NCBI RefSeq assembly: GCF_000505665.1
Contig: NC_023033.1
Location: 2,260,313-2,324,312, forward strand
Direction: 5' to 3'
Length of the DNA stretch: 64,000 nt
DNA from: Thermosynechococcus sp. NK55a
GTDB taxonomy: Bacteria > Cyanobacteriota > Cyanobacteriia > Thermosynechococcales > Thermosynechococcaceae
Shown here: positions 29,544 through 39,911 of the stretch, piece after piece
How the letters are laid out: each line of letters opens with the position of its first letter
Numbering within the stretch: the first letter of the stretch is position 1
Made by a program: the position numbers and the translations under genes
The notes under the pieces: generated by a model
What the model saw: only the letters and a program-made list of their open reading frames with translations
The model's database searches: none
Told to the model about the DNA's origin: nothing

Positions 29544-30893
29544 ATGGCTTTGCCGATTGTTGCTGTCGTTGGCCGCCCCAATGTGGGCAAATCAACCTTT
29601 GTGAACCGCCTAGCCGGCGAACGGGATGCCATTGTCCACGATGAGCCGGGAGTAACTCGCGATCGCACCTACCGACCGGCTTTTTGGCAAGATCGGGAAT
29701 TTTTGGTCGTGGATACCGGGGGCTTAGTGTTTGATGATGATAGTGACTTTTTGCCCCTGATTCGTCAGCAGGCAGAGCTTGCCCTGCAGGAGGCCACGGC
29801 AGCGATTTTTGTAGTAGATGGTCAAGCAGGGCCTACGGCGCTCGACTATGAGATTGCGGCGTGGTTGCGCCAGCTTCCTGTACCCATTTTAGTGGCGGTG
29901 AATAAATGCGAGTCGCGCCAAATGGGTCAAGTACAGGCGGCGGAGTTTTGGTCCCTGGGGCTGGGAGAACCCTACCCGATTTCTAGTATCCACGGCAGCG
30001 GTACGGGGGAGTTGCTGGATCAATTGATTACCTACTTGCCATCGGGGGAAACGCTTCCCGAGGCGCCGGAGATTCAGGTGGCCATTGCAGGGCGTCCCAA
30101 TGTGGGTAAATCTAGCTTGCTCAATGCCCTAATTGGGAGCGATCGCGCCATTGTCAGTCCGATTTCAGGTACCACCCGCGACGCCATTGACACAGTGATT
30201 GAACACGAGGGCACCCAGTACCGCTTCATTGATACCGCTGGTATTCGGAAACGGACTCATGTGGCCTATGGGCCCGAGATGTTTAGTGTCCATCGTGCCT
30301 TTAAGGCCATTCACCGCTCCGACGTGGTGCTGTTGGTGTTGGATGCCCTTGAAGACATTACCGAACAGGATCAACGCTTGGCAGGGCACATCGCCGATCA
30401 GGGGCGGGCCTGTGTGCTGATTGTGAACAAGTGGGATGCCGTCCCCGACAAAGATACCTATACCATTAACGCTTATCGCGATCGCCTATATCAGCGGTTG
30501 CATTTTCTGGAGTGGGCAGATGCCCTTTTTGTCAGTGCCCATACGGGTCAACGCCTTGACAAAATTTTTGCGGCGGTGGATGCGGCGGTTGAACAACACC
30601 GTCGCCGCGTCAGTACAGCAGTGGTGAATGAAGTCATTCAAGAAGCCCTACGCTGGCATACTCCCCCCGCCACTCGCCAAGGCCGCCAAGGGAAAATCTA
30701 CTACGCTACCCAAGTCGCCACCCAGCCGCCAACATTTGCGATTTTTGTCAACGATGCCAAACTCTTCAAGGATAACTATCGCCGCTACATTGAGAGCCAA
30801 ATTCGTCAGCAGCTAGGATTTCGGGGTACCCCAATTCGCCTCCTTTGGCGGAGCAAGAAACCTCGTGAAGCTGCTGAGTTGGTTGCCCATTAG
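29544..30893 (+). CDS. der: Ribosome assembly GTPase Der (EngA)
   Basis: 449 residues from ATG 29544 (a TTG 21 bp upstream is unlikely). Two tandem GTPase domains: GRPNVGKST with DEPGVTRDR near the start, and GRPNVGKSS with [13 protein letters not shown] from about 180. NKCE and NKWD give the two G4 motifs. The C-terminal KH-like domain covers about 355-449. Der helps mature the 50S subunit. The stop codon is shared with the convergent gene (TTAG, 30890-30893). Confidence 0.97.
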   Translation: MALPIVAVVGRPNVGKSTFVNRLAGERDAIVHDEPGVTRDRTYRPAFWQDREFLVVDTGGLVFDDDSDFLPLIRQQAELALQEATAAIFVVDGQAGPTALDYEIAAWLRQLPVPILVAVNKCESRQMGQVQAAEFWSLGLGEPYPISSIHGSGTGELLDQLITYLPSGETLPEAPEIQVAIAGRPNVGKSSLLNALIGSDRAIVSPISGTTRDAIDTVIEHEGTQYRFIDTAGIRKRTHVAYGPEMFSVHRAFKAIHRSDVVLLVLDALEDITEQDQRLAGHIADQGRACVLIVNKWDAVPDKDTYTINAYRDRLYQRLHFLEWADALFVSAHTGQRLDKIFAAVDAAVEQHRRRVSTAVVNEVIQEALRWHTPPATRQGRQGKIYYATQVATQPPTFAIFVNDAKLFKDNYRRYIESQIRQQLGFRGTPIRLLWRSKKPREAAELVAH

Positions 30894-32089
30894 GGCTGTC
30901 GTTCAACTTTTTTCACCAAGCTAAATTTTCCGCTTTGGCCATCATCACTCATCTCAATCTGACCGACGTAAAAGAAGCGTTGCAGCACCTCTCCCTCAGG
31001 TGTAAAGCGAATTTCTCCAAGGGGGGTTTCATAGACTCCCTTGAGAATCTCTTGGTTCAAGGCCTGACGCAAATCTGCAAGGGGCAATTCCGACACGTTC
31101 TTTTCTTGGGAAAGGCGCGCTAAGGAGTCCGCAAAGACCTGAACCGCCGTAAAGGCTTGGGCACTGAACTGAGAGGGGACTTGGCCATATTTGGCTTCAA
31201 AGGCGTTGCGGAACTTGACGTTCATCGGATCGGGGTTTTCGGAATTATAGGCCTGCGCCACCAGAACCCCATTACAGAGACGACGACAGACAGGGAGGAT
31301 GTTGACGGTATTGACGCCATTGCCCCCCAAAATTAACCCTTGGTAGCCCAGTTCCCGCAGTTGACGAATGAGGTTACCGCCGTCCGCCGCTAGGCCAGAG
31401 ATGACAATTAAGTCCGGTTTGACACTGAGGGTGGCATTGATTTGGGCTTGGAAATTTGTATCAGTGGTTTGGGTTTGCTGGACACTCACCAGTTCAAGCT
31501 TGGGATGCTCACGAATGGCTTTTTGAAAAATCTCGGTTTCTGACCGACTAAAGGCATCATCTTGGGCAAAGAAGACAGCCACTCGGCGAATGTTGGGGTT
31601 AATCTCAAGGGCCGCTTGAATCGCCGTGGGCGCCACCACCTCCACCCCTGCGGAGACGCGACTAATGAAGGCACCAATTTCAGGAATGCCACGGGCTGTA
31701 TTGGAGGGAGCGACAACCGGTACCCCCGCTTGCTCGGCAATGGGATCGGCACTAAAGGCTTGCTGCGAGAGGGTAGGGCCGACAATACCAATCACGCGAT
31801 CGCCATTGATCAAGGTTTGAAAAACATTCACTGCGCCGGCCTCATCACTGCCGGTATCCTGAATCACCAGCCGCAGGGTCTGCTCCTTGATTTGGCCTGA
31901 TTGATTAAAAAATTCGGCGGCGACTCGCACCCCCTGGAGTTGCTCTTGGCCGTAGAGAGCCGCATTACCCGTTTGGGCGAGGGCAACCCCAAGGGGCAAT
32001 GCATTCTTGTTTGCTGAGGGAGACTCGGTTGCCGTACAACTGCTGAGGGCGATCGCCCCCAATGCAAGCATTAACCAGGGATACTTCAC
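30890..32089 (-). CDS. Branched-chain amino-acid-type ABC transporter substrate-binding lipoprotein
   Basis: 399 residues from GTG 32089; a TTG at 32095 directly abuts the ilvH stop. The signal peptide ends in the lipobox LSSC (Cys18). The rest is a type I periplasmic-binding fold of the Liv/Nat group ([50 protein letters not shown]). It binds a ligand outside the cytoplasmic membrane for an ABC importer whose permeases are not in the window. Adjacency to ilvH suggests a branched-chain or neutral amino acid. Confidence 0.87.
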   Translation of the reverse strand: MKYPWLMLALGAIALSSCTATESPSANKNALPLGVALAQTGNAALYGQEQLQGVRVAAEFFNQSGQIKEQTLRLVIQDTGSDEAGAVNVFQTLINGDRVIGIVGPTLSQQAFSADPIAEQAGVPVVAPSNTARGIPEIGAFISRVSAGVEVVAPTAIQAALEINPNIRRVAVFFAQDDAFSRSETEIFQKAIREHPKLELVSVQQTQTTDTNFQAQINATLSVKPDLIVISGLAADGGNLIRQLRELGYQGLILGGNGVNTVNILPVCRRLCNGVLVAQAYNSENPDPMNVKFRNAFEAKYGQVPSQFSAQAFTAVQVFADSLARLSQEKNVSELPLADLRQALNQEILKGVYETPLGEIRFTPEGEVLQRFFYVGQIEMSDDGQSGKFSLVKKVERQP

Positions 32090-32095
32090 CGCCAA

Positions 32096-32614
32096 TTAGA
32101 CCCGTGCTTCCAAGGACTTCAGGTATTCTGTATTCACCCCAGACTCGCGCACAAGGGCAATTTTACCGGTGCGGGCAATTTCGCGAATCCCAAATTTATT
32201 CAGCATTTGTACTAGGGCAACCATTTTGCCAGGGTCACCGGAGACCTCGATGATTAGTGAATCGTCGGACACATCCACCACCTTAGCGCGGAAAATTTGC
32301 ACCAGTTCCAAAATTTCAGAGCGGGTACTGGCGGTGGCATTCACCTTCAGGAGCATCAGTTCCCGTTCTACACAGGGAATTGTGGTAATATCCTGCACCT
32401 TGAGGACGTTGATCAGCTTGTAGAGTTGCTTGGTCAACTGCTCAATGACAGCATCATCTCCAGGCACCACCATCGTAATACGGGAGATGCCAATTTGCTC
32501 TGCCGGTCCTACCGCCAAGCTCTCGATGTTAAAGCCACGCCGCGCAAATAGACCGGCAATGCGAGTGAGGACACCCGCCTCATCTTCCACCAAAACCGAT
32601 AGGGTATGTTTCAT
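32096..32614 (-). CDS. ilvH: Acetolactate synthase small (regulatory) subunit
   Basis: 172 residues from ATG 32614. N-terminal ACT domain [20 protein letters not shown] and a C-terminal regulatory domain ([10 protein letters not shown], then [20 protein letters not shown]). It activates the catalytic subunit IlvB and confers valine feedback inhibition in branched-chain amino-acid synthesis. The in-frame extension to 32704 is poorly conserved and not used. The catalytic subunit is not in the window. Confidence 0.95.
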   Translation of the reverse strand: MKHTLSVLVEDEAGVLTRIAGLFARRGFNIESLAVGPAEQIGISRITMVVPGDDAVIEQLTKQLYKLINVLKVQDITTIPCVERELMLLKVNATASTRSEILELVQIFRAKVVDVSDDSLIIEVSGDPGKMVALVQMLNKFGIREIARTGKIALVRESGVNTEYLKSLEARV

Positions 32615-32663
32615 AACTGGGATTGAATCTGGCTGCCGTGCTGGGATGCTGATTCTCTTTAGT

Positions 32664-33308
32664 TTAGCGGACAAGCCGACACTCTGCGAAGAGGCGGTGG
32701 GCAATGCGAAAGAGTTCCTGCCCTGTATGCAGATAGCGATCGTCGTAACTGTGGCTAAATTGCTCTAGCTCGTCGAGACCATCCACCAGTTGATTCAAAC
32801 AGTAATAGAGGTGGGCTGCCACCTTGGCGACAGCTGCGGGGTTGGGTTGGGCTTGAAATGTATAGCGGGCACGGGTAAGGGCGCGGCGACAGTCCTGCAA
32901 GTAGGTGAGGAACTGATCCATGAGGTCATCATCAAAGGGATCGGCAGCGAGGGCATCAATCTGCGGGGGGAGCGATCGCAAGACCGCGTCAATAATCTGA
33001 GTCACGGGCTTGTAGGTGAGTGCCAGCCATTGTCCTAGCTCGCGATCGGCAGCTTGGAAACCCCGAACATCGAGCCTAGCGTCTTTGGGGTGGACACGGT
33101 ACTGGGCATCATAGGCTTGCCGAGACTGCTCATCCCCCAAGATTTCATAGGCGGCGTTAATGGCAGCCATTCGCTCGTGGCTGGAGCGATCGCTGGGGTG
33201 GTAGTCGGGGTGATACTGCTTTACTAAGCGCCGATAGGCGGCCTTAATCTCGGCTTGGGTGGCAGTAACGGCCACCTGTAGGGTCACGTAGGGATTGGGC
33301 TGGGGCAT
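32664..33308 (-). CDS. J-domain protein (DnaJ-like)
   Basis: 214 residues. The N-terminal J domain carries HPD at 33-35 ([11 protein letters not shown]) and the usual helix [10 protein letters not shown]. The rest (about 85-214) is a helical domain without the Gly/Phe-rich or zinc regions of DnaJ, so it is a type III J-protein that would stimulate an Hsp70 toward a specific client. ATG start. 49 bp upstream of ilvH. Confidence 0.88.
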   Translation of the reverse strand: MPQPNPYVTLQVAVTATQAEIKAAYRRLVKQYHPDYHPSDRSSHERMAAINAAYEILGDEQSRQAYDAQYRVHPKDARLDVRGFQAADRELGQWLALTYKPVTQIIDAVLRSLPPQIDALAADPFDDDLMDQFLTYLQDCRRALTRARYTFQAQPNPAAVAKVAAHLYYCLNQLVDGLDELEQFSHSYDDRYLHTGQELFRIAHRLFAECRLVR

Positions 33309-33377
33309 GGAAATTGTGGGCAGACCTCTATATTTAGGTTAAAGTGCTGATTTGGCGGTGTCGAGAAATGGTTATCT

Positions 33378-33929
33378 ATGGAACTGCAAGAACGCCTTGG
33401 GGGAGCCAATATCTATCTTGTGGGCATGATGGGTGCCGGTAAAACCACCACGGGTCGCATCCTGGCACAACGCTTGGGCTACGGTTTTGTGGATACCGAT
33501 GCTGTGATTACGGAGTTTTGCCAACGACCGATTCGCGAGATCTTTGCCCAAGAGGGGGAGCCTGCCTTTCGCAAGTTAGAACAACAGGTCCTAGCACAAG
33601 TCTCTAGTTACCATCACTTGGTGGTGGCCACAGGTGGCGGCATTGTCCTTAACCCGATGAACTGGAGCTATCTGCATCACGGTATTGTGGTCTGGCTTCA
33701 TGTCCCCCTTGCGGTGCTCTGTCAACGCCTGCGCCAAGATCAAGAGCGGCCCCTACTGCAGGAACAACCCCTTGAGGAACGCTTGAGTGAACTGCTGCAA
33801 GCGCGTCAATACCTCTATGCTCAGGCAGATTTAGAGCTAAGGATCACGGTGGAAGATACCCCGGAAACAGTGTGCGATCGCCTGTTGGAAACGCTACCCC
33901 ATATCTTGAAACCAATGGAACCATGCTAG
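33378..33929 (+). CDS. aroK: Shikimate kinase
   Basis: 183 residues. Walker A GMMGAGKTTTG, the shikimate-binding FVDTDAVITE and FAQEGEPAFRKLEQQVL, and VVATGGGIVLNP. It phosphorylates shikimate in the route to chorismate and aromatic amino acids, plastoquinone and tocopherol precursors. The stop codon is overlapped by the ATG of the next gene (ATGCTAG), so the pair is coupled. Confidence 0.96.
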   Translation: MELQERLGGANIYLVGMMGAGKTTTGRILAQRLGYGFVDTDAVITEFCQRPIREIFAQEGEPAFRKLEQQVLAQVSSYHHLVVATGGGIVLNPMNWSYLHHGIVVWLHVPLAVLCQRLRQDQERPLLQEQPLEERLSELLQARQYLYAQADLELRITVEDTPETVCDRLLETLPHILKPMEPC

Positions 33930-34480
33930 AGGTTTTGGCCATTCTTTCAGCGGCAGCAGCAGGGGGACTACGCCTGGCACTTCCCCTCCTGTTGATAGGT
34001 CTATTGCAGGGGGAACAACTCTGGTCACAGGTACCTTTGTTGCGCCATTGTTCCCCCTATTGGGTAGTTGGTGTGCTGGCTGCTTGGTCGTTCCTGGAGA
34101 TCTTTCTTTCTGGGAACCTCTGGGGCTACCGCTTCATTATCCTTGTGCAACTGTGCTTTAGCCCCCTTGTGGGTGCCCTCCTTGGCATGACCGTGGCAAC
34201 AGCAACAGATACACCCCAGTGGCTCATTGGTACCTTTAGTGGTCTTTTTGCCTTTGTGTTGCAATTGGTGCAGGTGGGCTGGTTTTATCGCCTAGGGAAG
34301 CTACCCCGTTGGGTCATTGTCGGGCAGGATATCCTGTGTGTGCTGTTAGTTTTATTTGCCCTGAGGGCACCCAAGCAGGGCGGGTTGATTGCCTTACTCC
34401 TGTTGTGGTTGGCCGTTCGCAGTGCTAAGGATTGGCAGCAACGACATCGGTACTCCCGTCGCCGCAGGTTAAATTCTTAG
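33923..34480 (+). CDS. DUF4126 membrane protein
   Basis: 185 residues from ATG 33923, overlapping the aroK stop. It is highly hydrophobic, with about five helices; SAAAAGGLRLALPLLLIGLL at the start fits DUF4126. The C-terminus is basic (HRYSRRRRLNS). Function unknown. The translational overlap with aroK suggests coexpression, not necessarily a shared role. Confidence 0.7.
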   Translation: MLEVLAILSAAAAGGLRLALPLLLIGLLQGEQLWSQVPLLRHCSPYWVVGVLAAWSFLEIFLSGNLWGYRFIILVQLCFSPLVGALLGMTVATATDTPQWLIGTFSGLFAFVLQLVQVGWFYRLGKLPRWVIVGQDILCVLLVLFALRAPKQGGLIALLLLWLAVRSAKDWQQRHRYSRRRRLNS

Positions 34481-34488
34481 CACTTGTG

Positions 34489-34503
34489 CTAGAGTCTCTC
34501 TAG
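34489..34503. promoter_or_regulatory. Short palindrome CTAGAG-TCT-CTCTAG
   Basis: A perfect 6-bp inverted repeat with a 3-nt centre lies between the DUF4126 and pentapeptide genes, just upstream of GGAGGAGG (34511-34518). It could be a small hairpin or an operator; no T-tract follows. Confidence 0.3.
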
Positions 34504-34523
34504 CGTGGCAGGAGGAGGTGGAT

Positions 34524-35072
34524 GTGAAGCGACAGGTATTCATCGCAACAGCAATGATGAGTGGGGCGATCGCTAGCCATACCGCCTTTGCCATGCCTTC
34601 CCCCATGCAACAACTTCTGCAAACCAATGCTTGTCCCGGCTGTGACCTGCGGCATGTTGATTTGCGCGGCTATAACTTGGCGGGGGCAAATTTGCGGGAT
34701 GCCAATCTTGAGGGCGCCAACCTCCAGGATACCAACCTCATGGTGGCCAATTTGGTAGGGGCAAATCTGAGTAATGCCAACCTCACCGCCGCCTATTTAG
34801 AACGAGCCAACCTAGAACAGGTCAATCTTAGTGGTGCTAACCTTAGCCGTGCAATTTTGCGCCACAGTCGTGCTCGCCGTGCCAATTTCAGCAACAGCAA
34901 CTTAACGGGAGCCGATGTCCGCTGTGGGGATTTTCGCCGCGCCAATCTCAACGGTGCTACCTTTGAGCAAGCCAATATGCAGTGGGCACGGTTAAACAAT
35001 GCCACGGTCGGTCAGACCAACTTTAGCGATGCTTACCGTCCCCGTATGCCCTATCGCCGCCATCTCCCCTAA
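34524..35072 (+). CDS. Secreted pentapeptide repeat protein
   Basis: 182 residues from GTG 34524, chosen because GGAGGAGG sits 5 bp upstream; the GTG at 34518 lies inside it. Signal peptide with cleavage near [27 protein letters not shown] starts a run of about 20 A(N/D)LxX pentapeptides, forming a right-handed beta-helix. A CPxC pair precedes the repeats. Export to periplasm or lumen expected. No enzyme domain. The stop codon is shared with msrA (CTAA). Confidence 0.85.
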   Translation: MKRQVFIATAMMSGAIASHTAFAMPSPMQQLLQTNACPGCDLRHVDLRGYNLAGANLRDANLEGANLQDTNLMVANLVGANLSNANLTAAYLERANLEQVNLSGANLSRAILRHSRARRANFSNSNLTGADVRCGDFRRANLNGATFEQANMQWARLNNATVGQTNFSDAYRPRMPYRRHLP

Positions 35073-35728
35073 ACGCGGGGGGTAGCACTCATCAGTTCGT
35101 AGGGAACCTTGGTGCCCCCAAGGCCGCAGTAGCCATTCACATTGCGGTGGAGGTATTGCTGGTGGTAGGGTTCGGCAAAGTAAAATTCAGGTGCTGGCAG
35201 AATTTCAGTGGTGATCGCACCGTAACCTGCGGCTTTTAGGGCTGCTTGGTAGCGATCGCGACTCGCCTCGGCAAGGGCTTTTTGCTCAGGGGAATAGTAG
35301 TAAATACCGGAGCGATACTGCGTCCCCACATCATTGCCTTGGCGCATGCCTTGGGTAGGGTCATGGTTTTCCCAAAAGACCTTGAGCAATTCCTCATAGG
35401 TCACCTTCTGGGGGTCAAAGACCACCCGCACCACCTCATTGTGACCTGTCATGCCCGTACACACCTCTTCATAGGTGGGATTGGGGGTATAGCCGCCCGC
35501 ATAGCCCACAGCAGTCACATAGACCCCGGGCACCTGCCAAAACTTGCGCTCAGCCCCCCAAAAGCAGCCCATGCCAAACATTGCTAACTCCATGCCTTCG
35601 GGATAGGGAGGAGTGAGGGGATGACCATTAACCAAGTGAGCCTTTGGCACAGGCATGGGTTCTGCTCGGCCGGGTAATGCAGTACTGGGGCTAGGCATTG
35701 TCAACTTTTTGAATCCAAAGAATCCCAT
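35069..35728 (-). CDS. msrA: Peptide methionine sulfoxide reductase MsrA
   Basis: 219 residues. Active-site [11 protein letters not shown] with Cys55, [31 protein letters not shown] and the resolving region near the C-terminus (NGYCGLGG). It reduces methionine-S-sulfoxide in proteins using thioredoxin. The N-terminal 35 residues before the domain are short and Pro-rich; ATG at 35728 is first, with a second ATG ten codons later. No msrB nearby. Confidence 0.95.
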   Translation of the reverse strand: MGFFGFKKLTMPSPSTALPGRAEPMPVPKAHLVNGHPLTPPYPEGMELAMFGMGCFWGAERKFWQVPGVYVTAVGYAGGYTPNPTYEEVCTGMTGHNEVVRVVFDPQKVTYEELLKVFWENHDPTQGMRQGNDVGTQYRSGIYYYSPEQKALAEASRDRYQAALKAAGYGAITTEILPAPEFYFAEPYHQQYLHRNVNGYCGLGGTKVPYELMSATPRV

Positions 35729-35816
35729 GATTGATGTCCCCTCGATAGTTCACTACGCTTTTATATTCTGACGAGCTTTTGGTGAGTCGTGCTAGGATTG
35801 ACTGCCGTCTCAAGCT

Positions 35817-36386
35817 TTAGTTGGCTGCTTGCTGACGTTCCCATTCCCTTAGGGGGCGCTGGAGGGCATTTTTGAGCTCAAGGGGAACAAGGGTCACTGT
35901 CATTTTTTCGCGGGGTTCTGAGGGAGGGTCAATTTCCGCGTAGAGCTTGAGGCCGTCAAAGGTGGTGTCCCCCAGGTGTAAACGGTGCTGCTGGCCGTCT
36001 TTGAGAGTGATATCCACAGTGGCCAGGGGGGGAGCAAGGCCATAGTCTCTGGCACGTTCAGTAGGTACGTCGAGGGAGCGATCGCGCTGCCCTGTGGTCA
36101 ATAAGTTGAGTAAGAAGACGACTGTGCCCTCTTCTGCGGGAGTTTGCTTTTCCCGATCAATCACCCAGTTGCCTGTAGCCAACTTTTTCAAGTTCAGGCT
36201 GTAATCAGGGGCAATAATTTTCAACGCCACAACCTCCGCCTCTTGGAAATGGAAGAGGGGTTGCTTGGTTTGGGTATCACTGCTGTTGGGGCCGGGCAGT
36301 TGTTGCTCAAAAAGCAAGAGACCACCGCCTAAAATGGCTGCCGTTGCTAAAAGAACTAGCGTTTTTGTGCGGATGCCACTTGCCAT
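35817..36386 (-). CDS. DUF4340 membrane-anchored protein
   Basis: 189 residues. N-terminal signal anchor (about 8-27, LVLLATAAILGGGLLLFEQQ), then a soluble domain with VVALKIIAPDYSLNLKKLAT, GNWVIDREKQTPAEEGTV and TVDITLKDGQQHRLHLGDTT, which fits DUF4340. It is predicted extracytoplasmic. Function unknown. It follows acs by 41 bp on the same strand. Confidence 0.75.
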   Translation of the reverse strand: MASGIRTKTLVLLATAAILGGGLLLFEQQLPGPNSSDTQTKQPLFHFQEAEVVALKIIAPDYSLNLKKLATGNWVIDREKQTPAEEGTVVFLLNLLTTGQRDRSLDVPTERARDYGLAPPLATVDITLKDGQQHRLHLGDTTFDGLKLYAEIDPPSEPREKMTVTLVPLELKNALQRPLREWERQQAAN

Positions 36387-36427
36387 GACCTACCAACCAA
36401 TTATAAGGCCATTGATAGGGGAGACGC

Positions 36428-38398
36428 TCAAGCCCTTTGGCGCAGCCTATCGAGCACTGAGCGATCCTCCAATGTTGAAGTATCCCCAACCACCTCTTGA
36501 CCTGCGGCTAGAGAACGCAAGAGCCGCCGCATGATTTTGCCTGACCGCGTCTTGGGCAGGGCATCTGTGAAGCGAATCTCCGCTGGACGTGCCAAGGCAC
36601 CAATTTCCTTGACAACGTGTTGCTTTAATTCCTGTTGGAGGGCATCACTGGGGGTTGCCGATCCTTCCAGAATCACAAAAGCAACGATCTCTTCCCCTTT
36701 GACCTCGTCGGGTTTACCCACAACGGCGGCTTCAGCAACGGCAGGGTGGGAGACCAATGCCGATTCAATTTCCATGGTGCCCAAGCGGTGGCCAGAGACA
36801 TTGATTACATCGTCAACCCGTCCCATTACCCAAAAGTAGCCATCCTCATCTTTGCGAGCGCCATCGCCGGCAAAGTAAAAATACTGACCATTGCGAGGTG
36901 GAATGTGCTCCCAATAGGTGCGGCGGAAGCGATCAGGATCGCCATACACGGTGCGCATCATCCCGGGCCAAGGGTGACGAATGACCAGATAGCCACCCTC
37001 ATTGACGCCGACAGGGTTGCCCTCAAGGTCCACGACCTCAGCGAGAATCCCCGGGAAGGGCTTGGTGGCAGAGCCGGGCTTCATGGGAATTGCCCCCGGC
37101 AGTGAGGTGATCATATGACCACCGGTTTCCGTTTGCCACCACGTATCCACAATCGGGCAGCGCTCACCGCCAATGACGCGGTAGTACCACATCCATGCCT
37201 CGGGGTTGATGGGTTCACCCACGGTTCCCAACAGGCGTAAGGAGGAGAGGTTGCGTGCCCGGGGCAAATGTTCGCCCATTTTGATAAAAGCACGGATCGC
37301 CGTCGGCGCCGTGTAGAAAATGGTGACCCCATACTTCTCAATCACATCCCAGAAGCAACCGGGATTGGAGGCGCGGGGTGCCCCTTCATACATGAGGGTG
37401 GTTGCCCCATTGGACAGTGGCCCATAGACAATATAGCTGTGACCCGTAATCCAGCCAACATCGGCGGTACACCAATAGACATCGGTATCTTGGAGGTCAA
37501 AGACCCATTGAGTAGTGATGTGGGTGTAGAGGTTGTAACCTGCGGTGGTGTGGACAACGCCCTTGGGTTTGCCGGTGGAGCCGGAGGTGTAAAGGATAAA
37601 GAGTAAATCCTCGCTGTCCATAGGTTCGGCAGCACAGTCGGCACTGACCCCCTTTTGCAGATCGTGCCACCAGTGATCGCGGCCGGGCACCATGGTCACT
37701 GGCTGTTGAGTGCGCTGCACCACTAGGACATTTTCAACGGTGGGAACCGCCTGATTGGCTAGTGCTTTATCCACTTGCTCTTTGAGGGGCACAATGGCAT
37801 CTTTGCGCCAGCCACCGTCAGCCGTCACAACCAGTTTGGCTTGGGCATCAATGAGGCGATCGCGCAAGGCTTCGGCACTAAACCCTCCAAATACCACTGA
37901 GTGGGGAGCGCCAATCCGTGCACAGGCCAACATGGCAATGGCTGCCTCTGGAATCATCGGCATATAAATACCGACGCGATCGCCCTTTTTCACCCCTAGT
38001 TGCTTCAGGACATTAGCAAATTGGCACACTTCGTGGTGCAGTTGGGCATAGGTAAGGGTGCGGCTATCACCGGGTTCTCCTTCCCAGATCAAAGCTGCTT
38101 TATTCTTGCGCCATGTCTTGAGGTGGCGATCCAAGCAGTTGTGGGTGATGTTGATTTTGCCGTTAACAAACCACTTGGCATTGGGGGGCTGCCAATCCAG
38201 TACCTGATCCCAAGGTTGAAACCACTCTAATTCCTGCTGTGCCAATTCGCCCCAAAAGGCAGCGGGATCAGCTTTGGCCTTTTCGTAGAGGGCATTGTAG
38301 GCCTCAAGGGAATTGATCCGCGCTTTGGCCACAAAATCAGCGGAAGGATAAAAAAGGCGGTTTTCCTGAAGAATGGACTCAATCGTGGGATGACTCAT
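36428..38398 (-). CDS. acs: Acetyl-CoA synthetase (AMP-forming)
   Basis: 656 residues. Acyl-adenylate motif [26 protein letters not shown], and the C-terminal [11 protein letters not shown], whose Lys is acetylated in regulated homologues. It converts acetate, ATP and CoA to acetyl-CoA. Full length, ATG start. No gcn5-type acetyltransferase is nearby. Confidence 0.97.
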   Translation of the reverse strand: MSHPTIESILQENRLFYPSADFVAKARINSLEAYNALYEKAKADPAAFWGELAQQELEWFQPWDQVLDWQPPNAKWFVNGKINITHNCLDRHLKTWRKNKAALIWEGEPGDSRTLTYAQLHHEVCQFANVLKQLGVKKGDRVGIYMPMIPEAAIAMLACARIGAPHSVVFGGFSAEALRDRLIDAQAKLVVTADGGWRKDAIVPLKEQVDKALANQAVPTVENVLVVQRTQQPVTMVPGRDHWWHDLQKGVSADCAAEPMDSEDLLFILYTSGSTGKPKGVVHTTAGYNLYTHITTQWVFDLQDTDVYWCTADVGWITGHSYIVYGPLSNGATTLMYEGAPRASNPGCFWDVIEKYGVTIFYTAPTAIRAFIKMGEHLPRARNLSSLRLLGTVGEPINPEAWMWYYRVIGGERCPIVDTWWQTETGGHMITSLPGAIPMKPGSATKPFPGILAEVVDLEGNPVGVNEGGYLVIRHPWPGMMRTVYGDPDRFRRTYWEHIPPRNGQYFYFAGDGARKDEDGYFWVMGRVDDVINVSGHRLGTMEIESALVSHPAVAEAAVVGKPDEVKGEEIVAFVILEGSATPSDALQQELKQHVVKEIGALARPAEIRFTDALPKTRSGKIMRRLLRSLAAGQEVVGDTSTLEDRSVLDRLRQRA

Positions 38399-38458
38399 CC
38401 GTTTTATCCGTGGCAGCAGGATCTATCATAGGGGCGATCGCCCCCCTGCTGAAGAGTC

Positions 38459-38935
38459 TTACCGTTGAATCCAATCCAAACCAATCCCCCGCGCCATCAT
38501 CGCTGCCAAAAAGGGAATAGCGCTGAGAAAAGCCAATTCAGCCCGAATCACCCAAGTCAAGCGCTGCACAGTCGGCAACTCGAGGGTGGGTACTTTCTCT
38601 TCCCGCAGCGGTTTAATCCACAGTAGGAAAGAAATCGTCGGATACAGCGACAATAACCCCACTAAAATAAATAAGCCCACTTTGAGGTGAAAGACAGGGT
38701 TGCCTAAATAATATTCAGTGCCTTTGCCAAAATAAAGAACCCGTAAGATTCCGGTCACAAGAACGGTAACCGCAGCAATGCCATAGAAGGCATCGGCAAT
38801 CACCAATCGCCAAGCCTGTTTGAGGTCTAAGTCTTTGCGCAGGGTGAGGTGCTCCACCACAAGGGCAGCAAAAGCCACCATAAGGCTGAGGTAGTGTAGA
38901 TAGGCGATCGCGGCACTGCTCCAAAGGTCATTCAT
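38459..38935 (-). CDS. DUF2214 membrane protein
   Basis: 158 residues from ATG 38935 (the open frame extends to 39013 without support). Four membrane helices; AIAYLHYLSLMVAFAALVVE and WRLVIADAFYGIAAVTVLVT fit DUF2214. Function unknown. It precedes acs on the same strand by 60 bp. Confidence 0.75.
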   Translation of the reverse strand: MNDLWSSAAIAYLHYLSLMVAFAALVVEHLTLRKDLDLKQAWRLVIADAFYGIAAVTVLVTGILRVLYFGKGTEYYLGNPVFHLKVGLFILVGLLSLYPTISFLLWIKPLREEKVPTLELPTVQRLTWVIRAELAFLSAIPFLAAMMARGIGLDWIQR

Positions 38936-39040
38936 CCAAAGTGTTCCTTGGCAACTGAGAGACTTTGCAAAAAGGGCTGTATTGATCCTAGGGGGCAGCC
39001 TTGGGATGCGCAAGTGCCAACCCCCAGAAGTTTTTAGGCT

Positions 39041-39394
39041 TTAGCCACGGCCTAGATCTTTGGCCATAGAACGGAAGAAGTCCAAGCTCGGATCGCTGCG
39101 ACGGCGTTCCTGTTCTTCTGCTGGAGGCGTCATGATATCATTGACACTCGGTTCCAGTTTACCTTTGTTTTCTGCTTCTGGATTCACCCTTTCGATGGAG
39201 GAGACCAACTCCACCACTTCTACTTCTTCTTTGGCACCGCCAGTTGCAGGGAAGGTTTTTTTCACGACCCTGGGGGTACGCATGTACTCAATGTTGCCGT
39301 AGGTCTTGGCTTCATCGGGATCGAGAAAAAAGTTTTTGCTGGGTGGGGCATCAGCTTGCTTGCCCCGACGGAAAAGACCATCAAAGAGTCCCAT
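39041..39394 (-). CDS. Small soluble protein, unknown function
   Basis: 117 residues. Starts MGLFDGLFRRGKQ, a short amphipathic N-terminus of the kind that attaches to membranes, then a polar, charged body (TYGNIEYMRTPRVV, EEVEVVELVSSIERV) and a basic/acidic tail ending DFFRSMAKDLGRG. Probably disordered in large part. No family recognised. It stands alone upstream of the duplicated ABC region. Confidence 0.6.
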   Translation of the reverse strand: MGLFDGLFRRGKQADAPPSKNFFLDPDEAKTYGNIEYMRTPRVVKKTFPATGGAKEEVEVVELVSSIERVNPEAENKGKLEPSVNDIMTPPAEEQERRRSDPSLDFFRSMAKDLGRG

Positions 39395-39538
39395 AGCCGA
39401 ATTGTTACCTTTTGTGAAAAACCGCTGATCAGTTTACACTAAACAAAAGCTTAAGGGGGGCTATCAGAAATTCCACAAATGAGTGGCGATCCCTAATCCT
39501 GGGGGCAGTTTTTGTCCCTTAGGTTTTCTAACTCTAAA

Positions 39539-39766
39539 TCCTCATGGTAGGTTAACGGTGGAAATGCCACAGGATGCAGAACCATGCAAGCCAAAACCAA
39601 AGGGGAATCGCTCGTCCGCTTACTGAATGTTGGGAAGGCCTACCGTCAGCCCAACGGTCAGGTCATTAGCATTATGGAAAACATTGACCTTGAGTTACGC
39701 ACAGGGGAAATTGTTGCGCTGTTAGGGCCCTCAGGATCTGGTAAATCAACCCTGATGCGCATTATT
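39539..39766 (+). repeat. Direct repeat copy 1 (5' end of ABC ATPase gene)
   Basis: 228 bp that recur at 41050-41277, offset 1511 bp, with only two differences (39547 G/A and 39551 G/T, both upstream of the start codon). It includes the ribosome-binding region and first 61 codons of the ABC ATPase. Identity stops within CATTATT at its right end. Confidence 0.95.
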
Positions 39767-39793
39767 TACACATTATTACAGGTTGGGCAGTAG
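39584..39793 (+). pseudogene. Truncated copy of the ABC ATPase gene
   Basis: Same start and first 61 codons as the intact gene at 41095, including Walker A GPSGSGKST, then a switch to unrelated sequence (YTLLQVGQ) and a stop at 39791-39793. The 69-residue product lacks the signature and Walker B motifs and cannot be a working ATPase. It keeps what looks like the original upstream region, so a short transcript may still be made. Confidence 0.9.
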
Positions 39794-39911
39794 CCAGCGA
39801 TCGCAGGGAAAACAATACTTCCAGCAAGCCTTTGCCAAGCAAAACCAAGTCTCGCGAGGCATTCGGGAAGAAATTCAGCAGTTTAGTCACCGCACGCTTG
39901 TCCAAGGCTAG
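39762..39911 (+). pseudogene. 3' remnant of an unknown coding sequence
   Basis: In the frame ending at TAG 39909-39911 the DNA is open from the repeat junction: about 49 codons reading RLGSSQRSQGKQYFQQAFAK and then IREEIQQFSHRTLVQG. The composition (Gln, Arg, Ser helices) looks protein-like. It has no start of its own and begins exactly where the ABC copy breaks off. Its stop codon is shared with the convergent FkbM gene (CTAG), as in native gene pairs here, so the two probably arrived together. Family unknown. Confidence 0.5.
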
